Shown: in pieces, positions 24,840-33,139 of the stretch | How the letters are laid out: each line of letters starts with the position of its first letter | How positions within the stretch are numbered: the first letter of the stretch is position 1 | NCBI GenBank assembly: GCA_902768985.1 | Contig: CACXNA010000010.1 | Coordinates: 1 to 64,000 of the forward strand | Length of the DNA: 64,000 nt | Direction: 5' to 3' | DNA from: an uncultured Bacteroidia bacterium | GTDB taxonomy: Bacteria; Bacteroidota; Bacteroidia; Bacteroidales; UBA932 | The notes under the pieces: generated by a model | What the model was told of the DNA's origin: nothing | The model's input: the letters and a program-made list of their open reading frames with translations, nothing else | Databases searched by the model: none | Program-made: the position numbers and the translations under genes

Positions 24840-27094
24840 TGACAATGATGAAGACCATAAAAAGCTTATTTCTGTGCGTGCTGACGCTGGCCGCCGCCTC
24901 CTGCGGCCGCCCGCAGCAGGCCTCCACGACGGGCACGACGCCGGCCGTGGAACGGCGCGTGGACGCGCTGCTGTCCCGGATGACCCTGGCCGAGAAGATC
25001 GGCCAGATGAACCAGGTGTCCGCCGGGAGCGATGTTTCCAATTATTCCGATGCCGTCCGCAAGGGACAGATCGGTTCCATCCTCAATGAGGTGGATCCGG
25101 TCCGGATCAACGAATTCCAGCGCATCGCGGTGGAGGAGTCCCGCCTGGGCATCCCCCTGCTGGTGGGCCGCGACGTGATCCACGGTTTCCACACCGTGTT
25201 CCCGATTCCCCTGGGCCTGGCGGCGACCTTCGACCCCGCGCTGGTGGAGGAGGGCGCGCGCGTGGCCTCGGTGGAGGCTTCTGCGCAGGGCATCCGCTGG
25301 ACCTTCTCCCCGATGCTCGACATCGCGCGGGACCCGCGCTGGGGGCGCATCGCCGAAGGCAGCGGTGAGGATCCGTACCTGGATGCCCGCATGGGCGAGG
25401 CTATGGTGCGCGGCTACCAGGGCACGCTGCAGGACAGCACCACGATGGCCGCCTGCATCAAGCATTTCGTGGGCTACGGCGCGGCCGAGGGCGGGCGCGA
25501 CTACAACAGCACCTTCCTCTCCGAGCGCCAGCTGCGCAATGTCTATCTGCCGCCATTCGAGGCGGCCGTGCGCGCCGGAGCGCTGACGCTGATGACTTCA
25601 TTCAATGACAACGACGGCATCCCCTCCACGGGCAACCGCTTCATCCTCAAGGACATCCTGCGGGACGAGTGGGGCTTCGACGGCATGGTGGTGACCGACT
25701 GGAATTCCATGGGCGAGATGATCTCGCATGGCTACGGCGCGGACCGCAAGGAAGTGGCCCGCGAGGCGCTGGAGGCCGGCGTGGATATGGATATGATGAC
25801 CTACGGCTTCATCTCCCACCTCGAAGAACTGGTGCGCAGCGGCGCGGTGCGCGAGTCCGCGATCGACGCCGCGGTGCGCAACATCCTGCGGACCAAGGTC
25901 CTGCTGGGCCTCTTCGAGCATCCGTACGTGGACGCGGCCGCCGCGGAGGCGGTGCAGTATGCGCCGGAGCACCTCGACGCCGCGCGCCGCACGGCCGAGG
26001 AGTCCGCGATCCTGCTCAAGAATACGGGCGTTCTGCCCCTGGATGCCGCCCGCACGGGCCGTATCCTGGTGACGGGTCCGATGGCCGACGCCCCGCACGA
26101 CCAGCTGGGCACCTGGGCCTTCGACGGTCAGAAACAGCACACGATCACGCCGCTGGCGGCCCTGCGGGAGCGTTTCCCGGGCCGGGTGGATTATGTCCCG
26201 GGCCTGCGCTTCAGCCGCGAGAAGAAGAGCCATTTCGACGAAGTGGTTGCCGCCGCGCGACGCGCGGATGTCGTGCTGGTCTTCCTCGGCGAGGAGGCCA
26301 TCCTGTCCGGCGAAGCGCACAGCCTCGCGGACCTGAACTTGATCGGCTCGCAGAGCGAGCTGCTGGCGGCCCTGCGCAGCGCCGGCAAGCCGGTAATCGC
26401 CACCGTGATGGCCGGCCGTCCGCTCACCATCGAACGCGACCTGCCGAACTGCGATGCGCTGCTCTACGCCTTCCATCCCGGCACGATGGGCGGTCCGGCG
26501 CTGACGAACCTCATTTTCGGCGACGCCACCCCGTCCGGCAAGACCCCGATCACCTTCCTGCGCACGGTGGGTCAGGCGCCGATGTACTACGCGCACAACA
26601 TGACCGGCCGTCCGTACAACGGGGAGACCCTGCTGGACGGCATTGAGGCCGAGGCGGGACAGACTTCCCTCGGCAATACCTCCTACTACCTGGACTACGG
26701 CGCCTATCCGCTGTTCCCCTTCGGTTACGGCCTGAGCTACACGGAATTCGCGTACAGCGACCTGGCGCTCGATGCTGCCTCCTACCGCCGCGACGGCGTG
26801 ATCCGCGTGTCCTTCACGCTCAGCAACACGGGCCGCCGCGCGGGCACCGAGGTCTGGCAGCTCTACGTGCGCGACCTGGTGGGCTCGCTGACCCGTCCGG
26901 TCAAGGAGCTCAGGCGCTTCGGCCGCGAGACGCTGGAGCCGGGCGAGAGCCGCCGCGTGGAGCTCGAGCTCCCGGTCTCCGAGCTGGCCTTCTGGGGCGC
27001 GGAGCGCAAGAAACAGGTGGAGCCGGGCGATTTCCAGCTTTGGGTGGCGGGGGACAGCGCCTCCGGCGAACCGCTCGCCTTCAAGGTCGAATAA
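24836..27094 (+). CDS. GH3 beta-glucosidase lipoprotein
   Basis: The ATG at 24836 overlaps the GH16 stop. A second ATG at 24848 (MKTIKSLFLCVLTLAAASCG) is also possible and shows the lipoprotein signal. GH3 features are: MTLAEKIGQMNQ, the substrate-binding KHFVGYGAAEGGRDYN, nucleophile Asp in MVVTDWNSMGEM, a second alpha/beta domain with GEEAILSGEAHS, then PFGYGLSYTEF and a fibronectin III-like end. With 752 residues it matches BglX-type enzymes, which release glucose from beta-linked gluco-oligosaccharides. In this operon it would finish the oligosaccharides made by the GH16 and GH30 enzymes. GH30 starts four bases after its stop. Confidence 0.93.
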   Translation: MMTMMKTIKSLFLCVLTLAAASCGRPQQASTTGTTPAVERRVDALLSRMTLAEKIGQMNQVSAGSDVSNYSDAVRKGQIGSILNEVDPVRINEFQRIAVEESRLGIPLLVGRDVIHGFHTVFPIPLGLAATFDPALVEEGARVASVEASAQGIRWTFSPMLDIARDPRWGRIAEGSGEDPYLDARMGEAMVRGYQGTLQDSTTMAACIKHFVGYGAAEGGRDYNSTFLSERQLRNVYLPPFEAAVRAGALTLMTSFNDNDGIPSTGNRFILKDILRDEWGFDGMVVTDWNSMGEMISHGYGADRKEVAREALEAGVDMDMMTYGFISHLEELVRSGAVRESAIDAAVRNILRTKVLLGLFEHPYVDAAAAEAVQYAPEHLDAARRTAEESAILLKNTGVLPLDAARTGRILVTGPMADAPHDQLGTWAFDGQKQHTITPLAALRERFPGRVDYVPGLRFSREKKSHFDEVVAAARRADVVLVFLGEEAILSGEAHSLADLNLIGSQSELLAALRSAGKPVIATVMAGRPLTIERDLPNCDALLYAFHPGTMGGPALTNLIFGDATPSGKTPITFLRTVGQAPMYYAHNMTGRPYNGETLLDGIEAEAGQTSLGNTSYYLDYGAYPLFPFGYGLSYTEFAYSDLALDAASYRRDGVIRVSFTLSNTGRRAGTEVWQLYVRDLVGSLTRPVKELRRFGRETLEPGESRRVELELPVSELAFWGAERKKQVEPGDFQLWVAGDSASGEPLAFKVE

Positions 27095-27098
27095 TTCT

Positions 27099-28550
27099 AT
27101 GAGAATGCACACGCTGCTTCCGCTGCTCCTGCTGGCGCTGACGGCCTGCCAGGGCAAAATCCAGCCGGAACCCGAACCGGTGCGCGAGGCCACGGCCTTC
27201 ACCACCTCCGTGGGCGGCCTGCGCCTTGCGGAGAGCAAGATTCCGCTGATGCGCCCCAGCACCGCGGCTGCCTACCGGGTCCTGCCGACGGGCAAGACCT
27301 TCCAGACCGTGGACGGTTTCGGCCTCGCCATCACGCAGGCCAGCTGCTATAACCTGCTGAAAATGAGCCCTACCGACCGGACGGCCTTCCTGACGGAAGT
27401 CTTCGACCGGGAGCGCGGGATGGGCTCCTCGCTGATCCGCGTGTGCATCGGCGGGTCCGATTTCTCGATGGACGAGTTCACCTGGTGCGACGAGCCCGGG
27501 CTGGAGCATTTCGCGGTGCATCCGCTGGACGAGCAGTACCTGTTCCCCATCCTCGACGAGATCTATGCCATCAACCCGGCCGTGAAGATCATCGCCTCCC
27601 CGTGGAGCGCGCCGCTCTGGATGAAGGTCGGCGAGGACGGCAAGACGCCGCACAGCCAGTGGTATGCGGGCCACCTCGGCGAGGCGTACTACCAGGACTA
27701 TGCACAGTATTTCGTCCGCTGGATCCGGGAGATGCAGCGCCGCGGCTACGACATCCTGGCCGTGACCCTGCAGAACGAGCCGCTGAACCGCGGCAACTCC
27801 ATGTCCACCTACATGTCCTGGCAGGAACAGAGCAATTTCATCAAATGGGCCATCGGCCCGGCTTTCGCTGCCGCCGGCCTGAAGACGAAGGTGCTGGTCT
27901 TCGACCACAACTATAGCTACGACGGCGATTCCGGCCAGCACGACTATCCGGTCCACATCTTCGAGGATCCGGAGGCTGGCCGCTATGTGCAGGGGTCCGC
28001 CTGGCACAACTACGGCGGCAACGTATCCGTCCTGGACGGCGTACATGCCCGTTTCCCGGACAAAGAGATCTATTTCACGGAGGCGTCGATCGGCACCTGG
28101 AACTACAGCTTCGAAGACTGCCTGATCAACGATTTCCGGGACGTGTTCCTGGGCACGCTTGGCCGCTGGGGCAAGGGCGTGACCCTGTGGAACCTGATGC
28201 TGGACTATCAGGGGAAACCCTTCCGGCCGCGCGGATGCAGTACCTGCTATGGCGCGGTGTCCATCGATGCATCGGATTATTCGCTGAATTCGGTGGTGCG
28301 CAACTCGCACTACTACGACGTCGCGCACTGCTCGAAGGTGCTGCAGCCCGGAGCCGTCCGCTTAGGGACATCGGGTTATTCGGCGGCAGGACTGGCCTAC
28401 CAGCTCTACCGCAATCCGGACGGCTCCTATGCGGCGCTGATCCTCAACGAGACCGGCTCTGACTCGCTGCTCAATTTTGTCACCGACAACTACGCCGTCG
28501 CCTGCCGCATCCCCGCCCGCGCCGTCCAGTCTGTCACCTGGTCGGAATAA
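27099..28550 (+). CDS. GH30 family glycosidase, probably beta-1,6-glucanase
   Basis: The protein has 483 residues with a lipoprotein-type start (MRMHTLLPLLLLALTACQGK). The GH30 barrel shows TVDGFGLAITQAS, the acid/base Glu in TLQNEPLNRG and the nucleophile Glu in IYFTEASIGTW, then a C-terminal beta domain. GH30 subfamily 3 members in Bacteroides cut beta-1,6-glucan. With GH16 and GH3 neighbours, laminarin or yeast-type beta-1,3/1,6-glucan is the most economical substrate. It is the last gene of the operon and ends five bases from a convergent peptidase gene. I see no strong intrinsic terminator in that tiny gap. Confidence 0.9.
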   Translation: MRMHTLLPLLLLALTACQGKIQPEPEPVREATAFTTSVGGLRLAESKIPLMRPSTAAAYRVLPTGKTFQTVDGFGLAITQASCYNLLKMSPTDRTAFLTEVFDRERGMGSSLIRVCIGGSDFSMDEFTWCDEPGLEHFAVHPLDEQYLFPILDEIYAINPAVKIIASPWSAPLWMKVGEDGKTPHSQWYAGHLGEAYYQDYAQYFVRWIREMQRRGYDILAVTLQNEPLNRGNSMSTYMSWQEQSNFIKWAIGPAFAAAGLKTKVLVFDHNYSYDGDSGQHDYPVHIFEDPEAGRYVQGSAWHNYGGNVSVLDGVHARFPDKEIYFTEASIGTWNYSFEDCLINDFRDVFLGTLGRWGKGVTLWNLMLDYQGKPFRPRGCSTCYGAVSIDASDYSLNSVVRNSHYYDVAHCSKVLQPGAVRLGTSGYSAAGLAYQLYRNPDGSYAALILNETGSDSLLNFVTDNYAVACRIPARAVQSVTWSE

Positions 28551-28555
28551 AGCTC

Positions 28556-30253
28556 CTACTTGGATTCCAGCACCGAAGCGTGGGGATGCCCGGCAACGGC
28601 TGCCTTCCAGACATCGTTGTAGCCGCCGTACTGGAGGTCTTTCGGGAAGCCGGGACCGTACTCCGTGTGGAGGAAGTTCCCGTCCTCGTCCTGGGCCTTG
28701 ATGTTACCGTCGATGAACTTGACGAGCAGCAGTTCTTCGAGCTTGGTCCAGGCCGCAAACTGCTTCTGGGCCGTCTCCACGCTGTATTTCGTCATGAGTT
28801 TGCGTGCCTTGCGCAGGCGTCCTTTCTGGACGAGCTTCACGAGCTTGGCGTCCATCTCGGGGACGCCGCGCTCCAGCTGGTCGCGTTCGAAGCTGTCCGC
28901 CGCCGCGCGGGCCACGGGGGCCATGCGGTCGTACATCTTATAACAGGCGTTCGCCACGCGGTTGCACATCCAGAACTGCGCTGTGGGGCTGTAGTGGAGC
29001 ATGTCGCCGTTGCCCTCGCGCAGGCACTCGGGCACCTTGGTGAGGTTGGCGTAGATCGGGGTCAGGTAGGATGTGGCGGCGTCGTCGCAGCCGAACCAGA
29101 TCAGGGCGCCGACCTCGTCGGGGAGGTTCGGACGCGCCTGGGCGACGAACCAGAAGCCCGTCTGCTGGGTGGCGATGGCGCGCTCGTTGAGGTATTTTTT
29201 TCCGTTCACGGTGAAGTTCATCGGACGCCAGCGGTAGGGCAGGCCGTTGCCGCCCGCGCCGATGTCCGTGGTCATGTCCATCGGAGTGCCCTCGTAGTGG
29301 TCGCGCATCACGTCGGCCACGTCCTTGACCGTGATCTTGCGGGCGGGCTTGACGAAGAGGGGCATCTCGCCCTGCAGGTCGTAGCCCATCGCGTAGTCGA
29401 GCCAGTCGTTCGCGGGGCGGGAGACCTCGCGGCCGTTTTCCTCATAGGTGAAGGTTCCGTCGCAGAGGATGTTGAAGGCGCTCCAGGCACGGGCGTCGCA
29501 GGCGCGGGCCCCGCCGAAGTCGAGCGGATTGTACGCGTCGCGGAAGCTGAAATCCGCGTCGCTGCCCTCGTACCAGCCCTGCTCGCGGGCGAAGCTGATC
29601 ACGTCCGGGGCGAAGATGCAGTTCTCGGGATCATCCTGCGGGAAACGGGTGATGCGGGCCTGGTTGGCGTGTGCGCAGATGTAGCCGTCCGGCACGCGCC
29701 GCGCCACCCACACGATGCCTTTGTTGTCCGCGCCCTTGCCCACGAGGTCCATGACCCAGGCCTCGTGCGGATCGGCGATCGAGAAGGTCTCGCCCTCGGA
29801 GGGGTAGCCGTAAGTGTTGGCGAGGTCCACGATGATGTCGATGGCCTCGCGCGCCGTCGTGGCGCGCTGCAGGGTGATGTAGATCAGGGAGCCGTAGTCC
29901 ATGATGCCGGCAGGGTCCATCTGCTCCTCACGACCGCCCCAGGTGGTCTCGCCGATGATGAGCTGGCGCTGGTTCATGTTGCCGACGGTCTGCCAGGTGC
30001 GGGCCACCTGCGCGATGCTGCCGGTCGGCCGGCCCGTGTCCCACTCGTTGATCGCGAGCAGCGAACCGGCCTTGAAGCGCCCTGCGGGGCGGAAATACAG
30101 CTCGCCGAAAAGGGCGTGCGAGTCGGCGGCATAGGAGACCATGCTGGAGCCGTCTGCGCTGGCGCCGGGCGTGATAATGACGTTGGTACAGGCGGCTGCG
30201 CGCCCGGCCGAAAGGGCCGCGGCCAGCAGGATGATGCACAGAAATTTTCTCAT
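28556..30253 (-). CDS. C69 family dipeptidase, secreted
   Basis: The ATG at 30253 gives MRKFLCIILLAAALSAGRAA followed by ACTNVIITPGAS. C69 (PepD-type) peptidases are N-terminal nucleophile enzymes whose Cys becomes residue 1 after processing, and the Cys here directly follows the signal peptide. Other family stretches are IGETTWGGREE, IADPHEAWVMDLVGKG and ARRVPDGYICAHANQARI. At 565 residues the length is usual for the Bacteroidota members. It should cleave dipeptides in the periplasm. It is transcribed convergently with the GH30 gene and divergently from a small secreted protein. Confidence 0.9.
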   Translation of the reverse strand: MRKFLCIILLAAALSAGRAAACTNVIITPGASADGSSMVSYAADSHALFGELYFRPAGRFKAGSLLAINEWDTGRPTGSIAQVARTWQTVGNMNQRQLIIGETTWGGREEQMDPAGIMDYGSLIYITLQRATTAREAIDIIVDLANTYGYPSEGETFSIADPHEAWVMDLVGKGADNKGIVWVARRVPDGYICAHANQARITRFPQDDPENCIFAPDVISFAREQGWYEGSDADFSFRDAYNPLDFGGARACDARAWSAFNILCDGTFTYEENGREVSRPANDWLDYAMGYDLQGEMPLFVKPARKITVKDVADVMRDHYEGTPMDMTTDIGAGGNGLPYRWRPMNFTVNGKKYLNERAIATQQTGFWFVAQARPNLPDEVGALIWFGCDDAATSYLTPIYANLTKVPECLREGNGDMLHYSPTAQFWMCNRVANACYKMYDRMAPVARAAADSFERDQLERGVPEMDAKLVKLVQKGRLRKARKLMTKYSVETAQKQFAAWTKLEELLLVKFIDGNIKAQDEDGNFLHTEYGPGFPKDLQYGGYNDVWKAAVAGHPHASVLESK

Positions 30254-30268
30254 TTTATCTTTTCTTCT

Positions 30269-30276
30269 TAAATTTG
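30269..30276 (+). promoter_or_regulatory. -7 box TAAATTTG, seven bases before an ATG
   Basis: TAAATTTG is followed by seven bases and the ATG at 30284, so the message for the small secreted protein would be nearly leaderless. Confidence 0.45.
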
Positions 30277-30283
30277 CAGGCTT

Positions 30284-30697
30284 ATGAAATACAAAGCTAT
30301 AAAAATTTTCGGGATTGCCGCGATGCTGCTCCTGCCTTTCCAGGCCGGCGCACAGCAGGCGCAGGGTGCCGAGGAAGAGATCAAGCAGATGCGCGAAGCC
30401 ATCGACCAGACCGTCGAGAACTACGAGAGGATTCTCGAGCTGGAGGACTGGCAGAGCTTCTACGTGGACTCCATCCTGACGCACGACTACGACGCCCTTC
30501 GCGTCGAGCTGAAGAGCCTGCAGGCCGCAAAGATGAGCAACGCCGACGTGTACCAGCAGGTCCAGGACAAGTGGGCCGAGCAGATCTACGTCGCGCTGCA
30601 GAAGGTGCTCGACGAAAAGCAGTGGGCGAAATACCTCAAGAACGGGGCCGCCCGCGAAAAGAAAGCGCGCGACAAGCGCGCCGCCAAACGTAACTAA
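30284..30697 (+). CDS. Small secreted helical protein, unknown function
   Basis: The 137-residue product has a clear signal peptide (MKYKAIKIFGIAAMLLLPFQ, cleavage after AGA). The mature part is helical and charged (EEIKQMREAIDQTVENYERI), ending in a very basic tail (AREKKARDKRAAKRN). This look is shared with periplasmic helical proteins of the Spy/LTXXQ-like kind, but I see no diagnostic motif. It precedes pheS by nine bases on the same strand and may be co-transcribed. An overlapping frame starting at 30274 is a shadow. Confidence 0.7.
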   Translation: MKYKAIKIFGIAAMLLLPFQAGAQQAQGAEEEIKQMREAIDQTVENYERILELEDWQSFYVDSILTHDYDALRVELKSLQAAKMSNADVYQQVQDKWAEQIYVALQKVLDEKQWAKYLKNGAAREKKARDKRAAKRN

Positions 30698-30706
30698 CAT
30701 CATTCG

Positions 30707-31747
30707 ATGAAAAGAGAAGATATCGACAGGGTGCTTGCGGAGCTGAAAGGGCTCCAGTGCAAGACGCAGAAGGAAGTGGAAGAGGCGCGTGTGCGCTTCC
30801 TCGGCCGCAAAGGTGAGATCACGGCGCTCTTCGAAGAGTTCCGCACCGTGGACAAGGAGATGAAGCGCGAATTCGGCCGCACGCTCAACGAGCTCAAGAA
30901 CGCCGCGCAGGAGACGATTGACCGCCTCCGCGACAACATCGGCGAGGAAGGCGGCAGCGAGGGTCCGAAGCAGGACCTCTCGATGCCCGGCGACCCGCTC
31001 GAGCTGGGCTCCCGCCATCCGGTCTCGATCGTCCGCCAGGAGATCGTGGACATTTTCCGCAAGTTCGGCTACGACGTCGCGGAAGGTCCCGAGGTGGAGG
31101 ACGACTACCACGTCTTCGAGGCGCTCAACTTCCCGCCGAACCACCCTGCACGCGACATGCAGGACACCTTCTTCGTGTCCACGGGGCACCCCAACCCGCT
31201 CCTCCTCCGCACCCACACCTCCAGCGTGCAGGTGCGCACGATGGAGCGCATGAAGAATCCGCCCATCCGCGTGATCTGCCCGGGCCGCGTGTTCCGCAAC
31301 GAGGCCATCAGCGCCCGCGCGCACTGCATTTTCCACCAGGTGGAGGGTCTCTACATCGATGAGAATGTGACCTTCGCCGACCTCAAGCAGGCCATCCTGC
31401 TCTTCGCCCGCGAGATGTTCGGTCCCGAGACCGAGATCCGCATGCGGCCGTCCTTCTTCCCCTTCACGGAGCCGTCCGCCGAGGTGGACGTCAGCTGCAA
31501 CATCTGCCACGGCAAGGGTTGCAACATCTGCAAGGGAACGGGCTGGCTGGAGATCCTGGGCTGCGGCATGGTGGACCCGAACGTCCTCGAGGCCAGCGGG
31601 ATCGACTCCAAGAAATACAGCGGCTTCGCCTTCGGCATGGGCCTGGAGCGCATCGCGATGCTCAAGTGGCGGGTCAACGACCTGCGCCACTACTTTGAGA
31701 ACGATATGCGCTTCCTCCAGGAGTTCAACTCCGCCGTTGAAGTTTAG
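30707..31747 (+). CDS. pheS: Phenylalanyl-tRNA synthetase alpha subunit
   Basis: The 346-residue product matches bacterial PheS in length and motifs: an N-terminal coiled coil (VRFLGRKGEITALFEEFRTV), HPVSIVRQEIVDIFRKFGYD, motif 2 around FRNEAISARAHCIFHQVEGL, and motif 3 GFAFGMGLERIAMLKW. It charges tRNA-Phe as part of the alpha2-beta2 enzyme with PheT, which is not in this window. A four-Cys segment (SCNICHGKGCNICKGTG) near residue 265 resembles the zinc-ribbon-like insert seen in some bacterial PheS proteins. A GC hairpin follows the stop. Confidence 0.97.
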   Translation: MKREDIDRVLAELKGLQCKTQKEVEEARVRFLGRKGEITALFEEFRTVDKEMKREFGRTLNELKNAAQETIDRLRDNIGEEGGSEGPKQDLSMPGDPLELGSRHPVSIVRQEIVDIFRKFGYDVAEGPEVEDDYHVFEALNFPPNHPARDMQDTFFVSTGHPNPLLLRTHTSSVQVRTMERMKNPPIRVICPGRVFRNEAISARAHCIFHQVEGLYIDENVTFADLKQAILLFAREMFGPETEIRMRPSFFPFTEPSAEVDVSCNICHGKGCNICKGTGWLEILGCGMVDPNVLEASGIDSKKYSGFAFGMGLERIAMLKWRVNDLRHYFENDMRFLQEFNSAVEV

Positions 31748-31763
31748 TTAGATAGTGAGGGAT

Positions 31764-31791
31764 CCGTCCGCCGGACTTGACAGGCGGACGG
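31764..31791 (+). terminator. GC-rich hairpin after pheS
   Basis: CCGTCCGCC (31764-31772) pairs with GGCGGACGG (31783-31791) around GGACTTGACA. There is no T-run, so it may be a weak terminator or one of the palindromic repeats of this genome. Confidence 0.45.
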
Positions 31792-31833
31792 GCCCTGTGT
31801 TCTTGAAACCACGTTAAAAACAAGATTTTAAAC

Positions 31834-32532
31834 ATGTCAAAAAATCATTTCAGCACGCGATTCGTGCTGATCGCCACGACGTTGATCGTGAGTCTGATCA
31901 CGTCCAATTTCTTTGTCCCGCGCCTTTGGCAGGTAGCCGGCTCGCATCTGCAGCTGTCCGGCGCCGTTCTGCTGTTCCCGGTGACCTATATCCTTAATGA
32001 CTGTGTGACCGAGGTCTACGGCTACCGCAAGGCCCGTTTTGTCATCTGGCTGGCGTTCGTGCTGAGCGCCTTCGTGGCCCTGATGGCCCAGCTGGTCTGC
32101 TGGCTGCCCGCCCCGCTCAAGGAGGAAAGTGTCCCTGTGGCCGAGGCTTTCAACTCCCTGTTCGGCCTGGTGCCCCGCACCACCATCGCCTCGCTCTTCG
32201 CCTTCTTCGTGGGCTCCACGGTGAACGCCTGGATCATGAGCCGCATGAAGGTTGCCTCTTCCGGCAAGGGCTTCGGCTGGCGCGCCATCCTCTCCTCCGT
32301 GGGCGGTGAACTGGCCGACTCGCTCATCTTCTTCCCGGCGGTGTTCTGGGGCGTGCTGCCCCTGGCCGCCGTGCTGCAGCTGGCCGTCTCGCAGGTGATC
32401 GCCAAGTTGCTCTATGAGGTGGTCGCCCTCCCGCTGACCGCTTGGTTCGTGAACGGCGTCAAGCGCGCCGAAGGCATCGACACCTACGACCACAAAGTTT
32501 CCTACAATCCGTTCAAAATCAAAGACTTCTAG
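31834..32532 (+). CDS. yhhQ: YhhQ/VUT-family queuosine precursor transporter
   Basis: This 232-residue inner-membrane protein has about six hydrophobic segments. Family features are [20 protein letters not shown] near residues 48-67 and the late [17 protein letters not shown] and [17 protein letters not shown]. YhhQ imports preQ0 or preQ1, precursors of the tRNA base queuosine. The next gene, queF, begins one base after its stop and reduces preQ0 to preQ1, so the pair is a salvage unit. The 86 bases before the start contain the hairpin described above and an A-rich stretch. I do not recognise a preQ1 riboswitch there. Confidence 0.9.
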   Translation: MSKNHFSTRFVLIATTLIVSLITSNFFVPRLWQVAGSHLQLSGAVLLFPVTYILNDCVTEVYGYRKARFVIWLAFVLSAFVALMAQLVCWLPAPLKEESVPVAEAFNSLFGLVPRTTIASLFAFFVGSTVNAWIMSRMKVASSGKGFGWRAILSSVGGELADSLIFFPAVFWGVLPLAAVLQLAVSQVIAKLLYEVVALPLTAWFVNGVKRAEGIDTYDHKVSYNPFKIKDF

Positions 32533-32533
32533 T

Positions 32534-32989
32534 ATGGATAGAACCCAAGACGGCCTGCAGTCCCTGGGCCGCAAGACCGAATACCGCCAGGACTACGCTC
32601 CCGAGGTCCTCGAGACCTTCGAGAACAAGCATCCCGAGAACGATTACTGGGTGCGTTTCAACTGCCCGGAGTTCACGACCCTGTGTCCGATCACGGGCCA
32701 GCCGGACTTCGCCGAGATCCGCATCAGCTACATTCCCGACCACCGCATGGTGGAGAGCAAGAGCCTCAAGCTCTACCTCTTCAGTTTCCGCAGCCACGGT
32801 GACTTCCACGAGGACGTCGTCAACATCATCATGAAGGACCTCATCAAGCTGATGGACCCCAAGTACATCGAGGTCACGGGCCTCTTCACCCCGCGCGGCG
32901 GCATCTCCATCTACCCCTACGCCAACTACGGCCGTCCCGGCACGAAATACGAGAAACTCGCCGAGCAGCGCTTCGCTACGCACGAATAA
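32534..32989 (+). CDS. queF: NADPH-dependent 7-cyano-7-deazaguanine reductase
   Basis: The 151-residue product is a short, type I QueF. It has the nucleophile Cys in [16 protein letters not shown] (the Cys before PITG) and the QueF signature [20 protein letters not shown], and ends [18 protein letters not shown]. It reduces preQ0 to preQ1 with NADPH before insertion into tRNA by Tgt. It follows yhhQ by one base. No queC, queD or queE is in the window, which fits uptake of preQ0 rather than local synthesis, although those genes could be elsewhere. Confidence 0.96.
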   Translation: MDRTQDGLQSLGRKTEYRQDYAPEVLETFENKHPENDYWVRFNCPEFTTLCPITGQPDFAEIRISYIPDHRMVESKSLKLYLFSFRSHGDFHEDVVNIIMKDLIKLMDPKYIEVTGLFTPRGGISIYPYANYGRPGTKYEKLAEQRFATHE

Positions 32990-33020
32990 TTCGTCATTCA
33001 CTTTTTCGAATCCATCATTT

Positions 33021-33047
33021 TGCCTTGTTTATCCGTCAAACAAGGCA
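33021..33047. terminator. Hairpin after queF, weak terminator candidate
   Basis: TGCCTTGTTT pairs with AAACAAGGCA around ATCCGTC, a perfect ten-base stem. It lacks a following T-run on the plus strand. Confidence 0.4.
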
Positions 33048-33139
33048 GTGGACAGTTACATTTATTTGAAATCTTTTCCGTTATTTCTATACTTGCCTAA
33101 ACACTAGTTGGTTATTCGTATTTACGGAAAAGAAGACCT

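Noticed and set aside
31748..31833. preQ1 riboswitch before yhhQ-queF
   Set aside because: The hairpin and A-rich stretch are suggestive, but I could not match the preQ1-I loop and tail or another known class.
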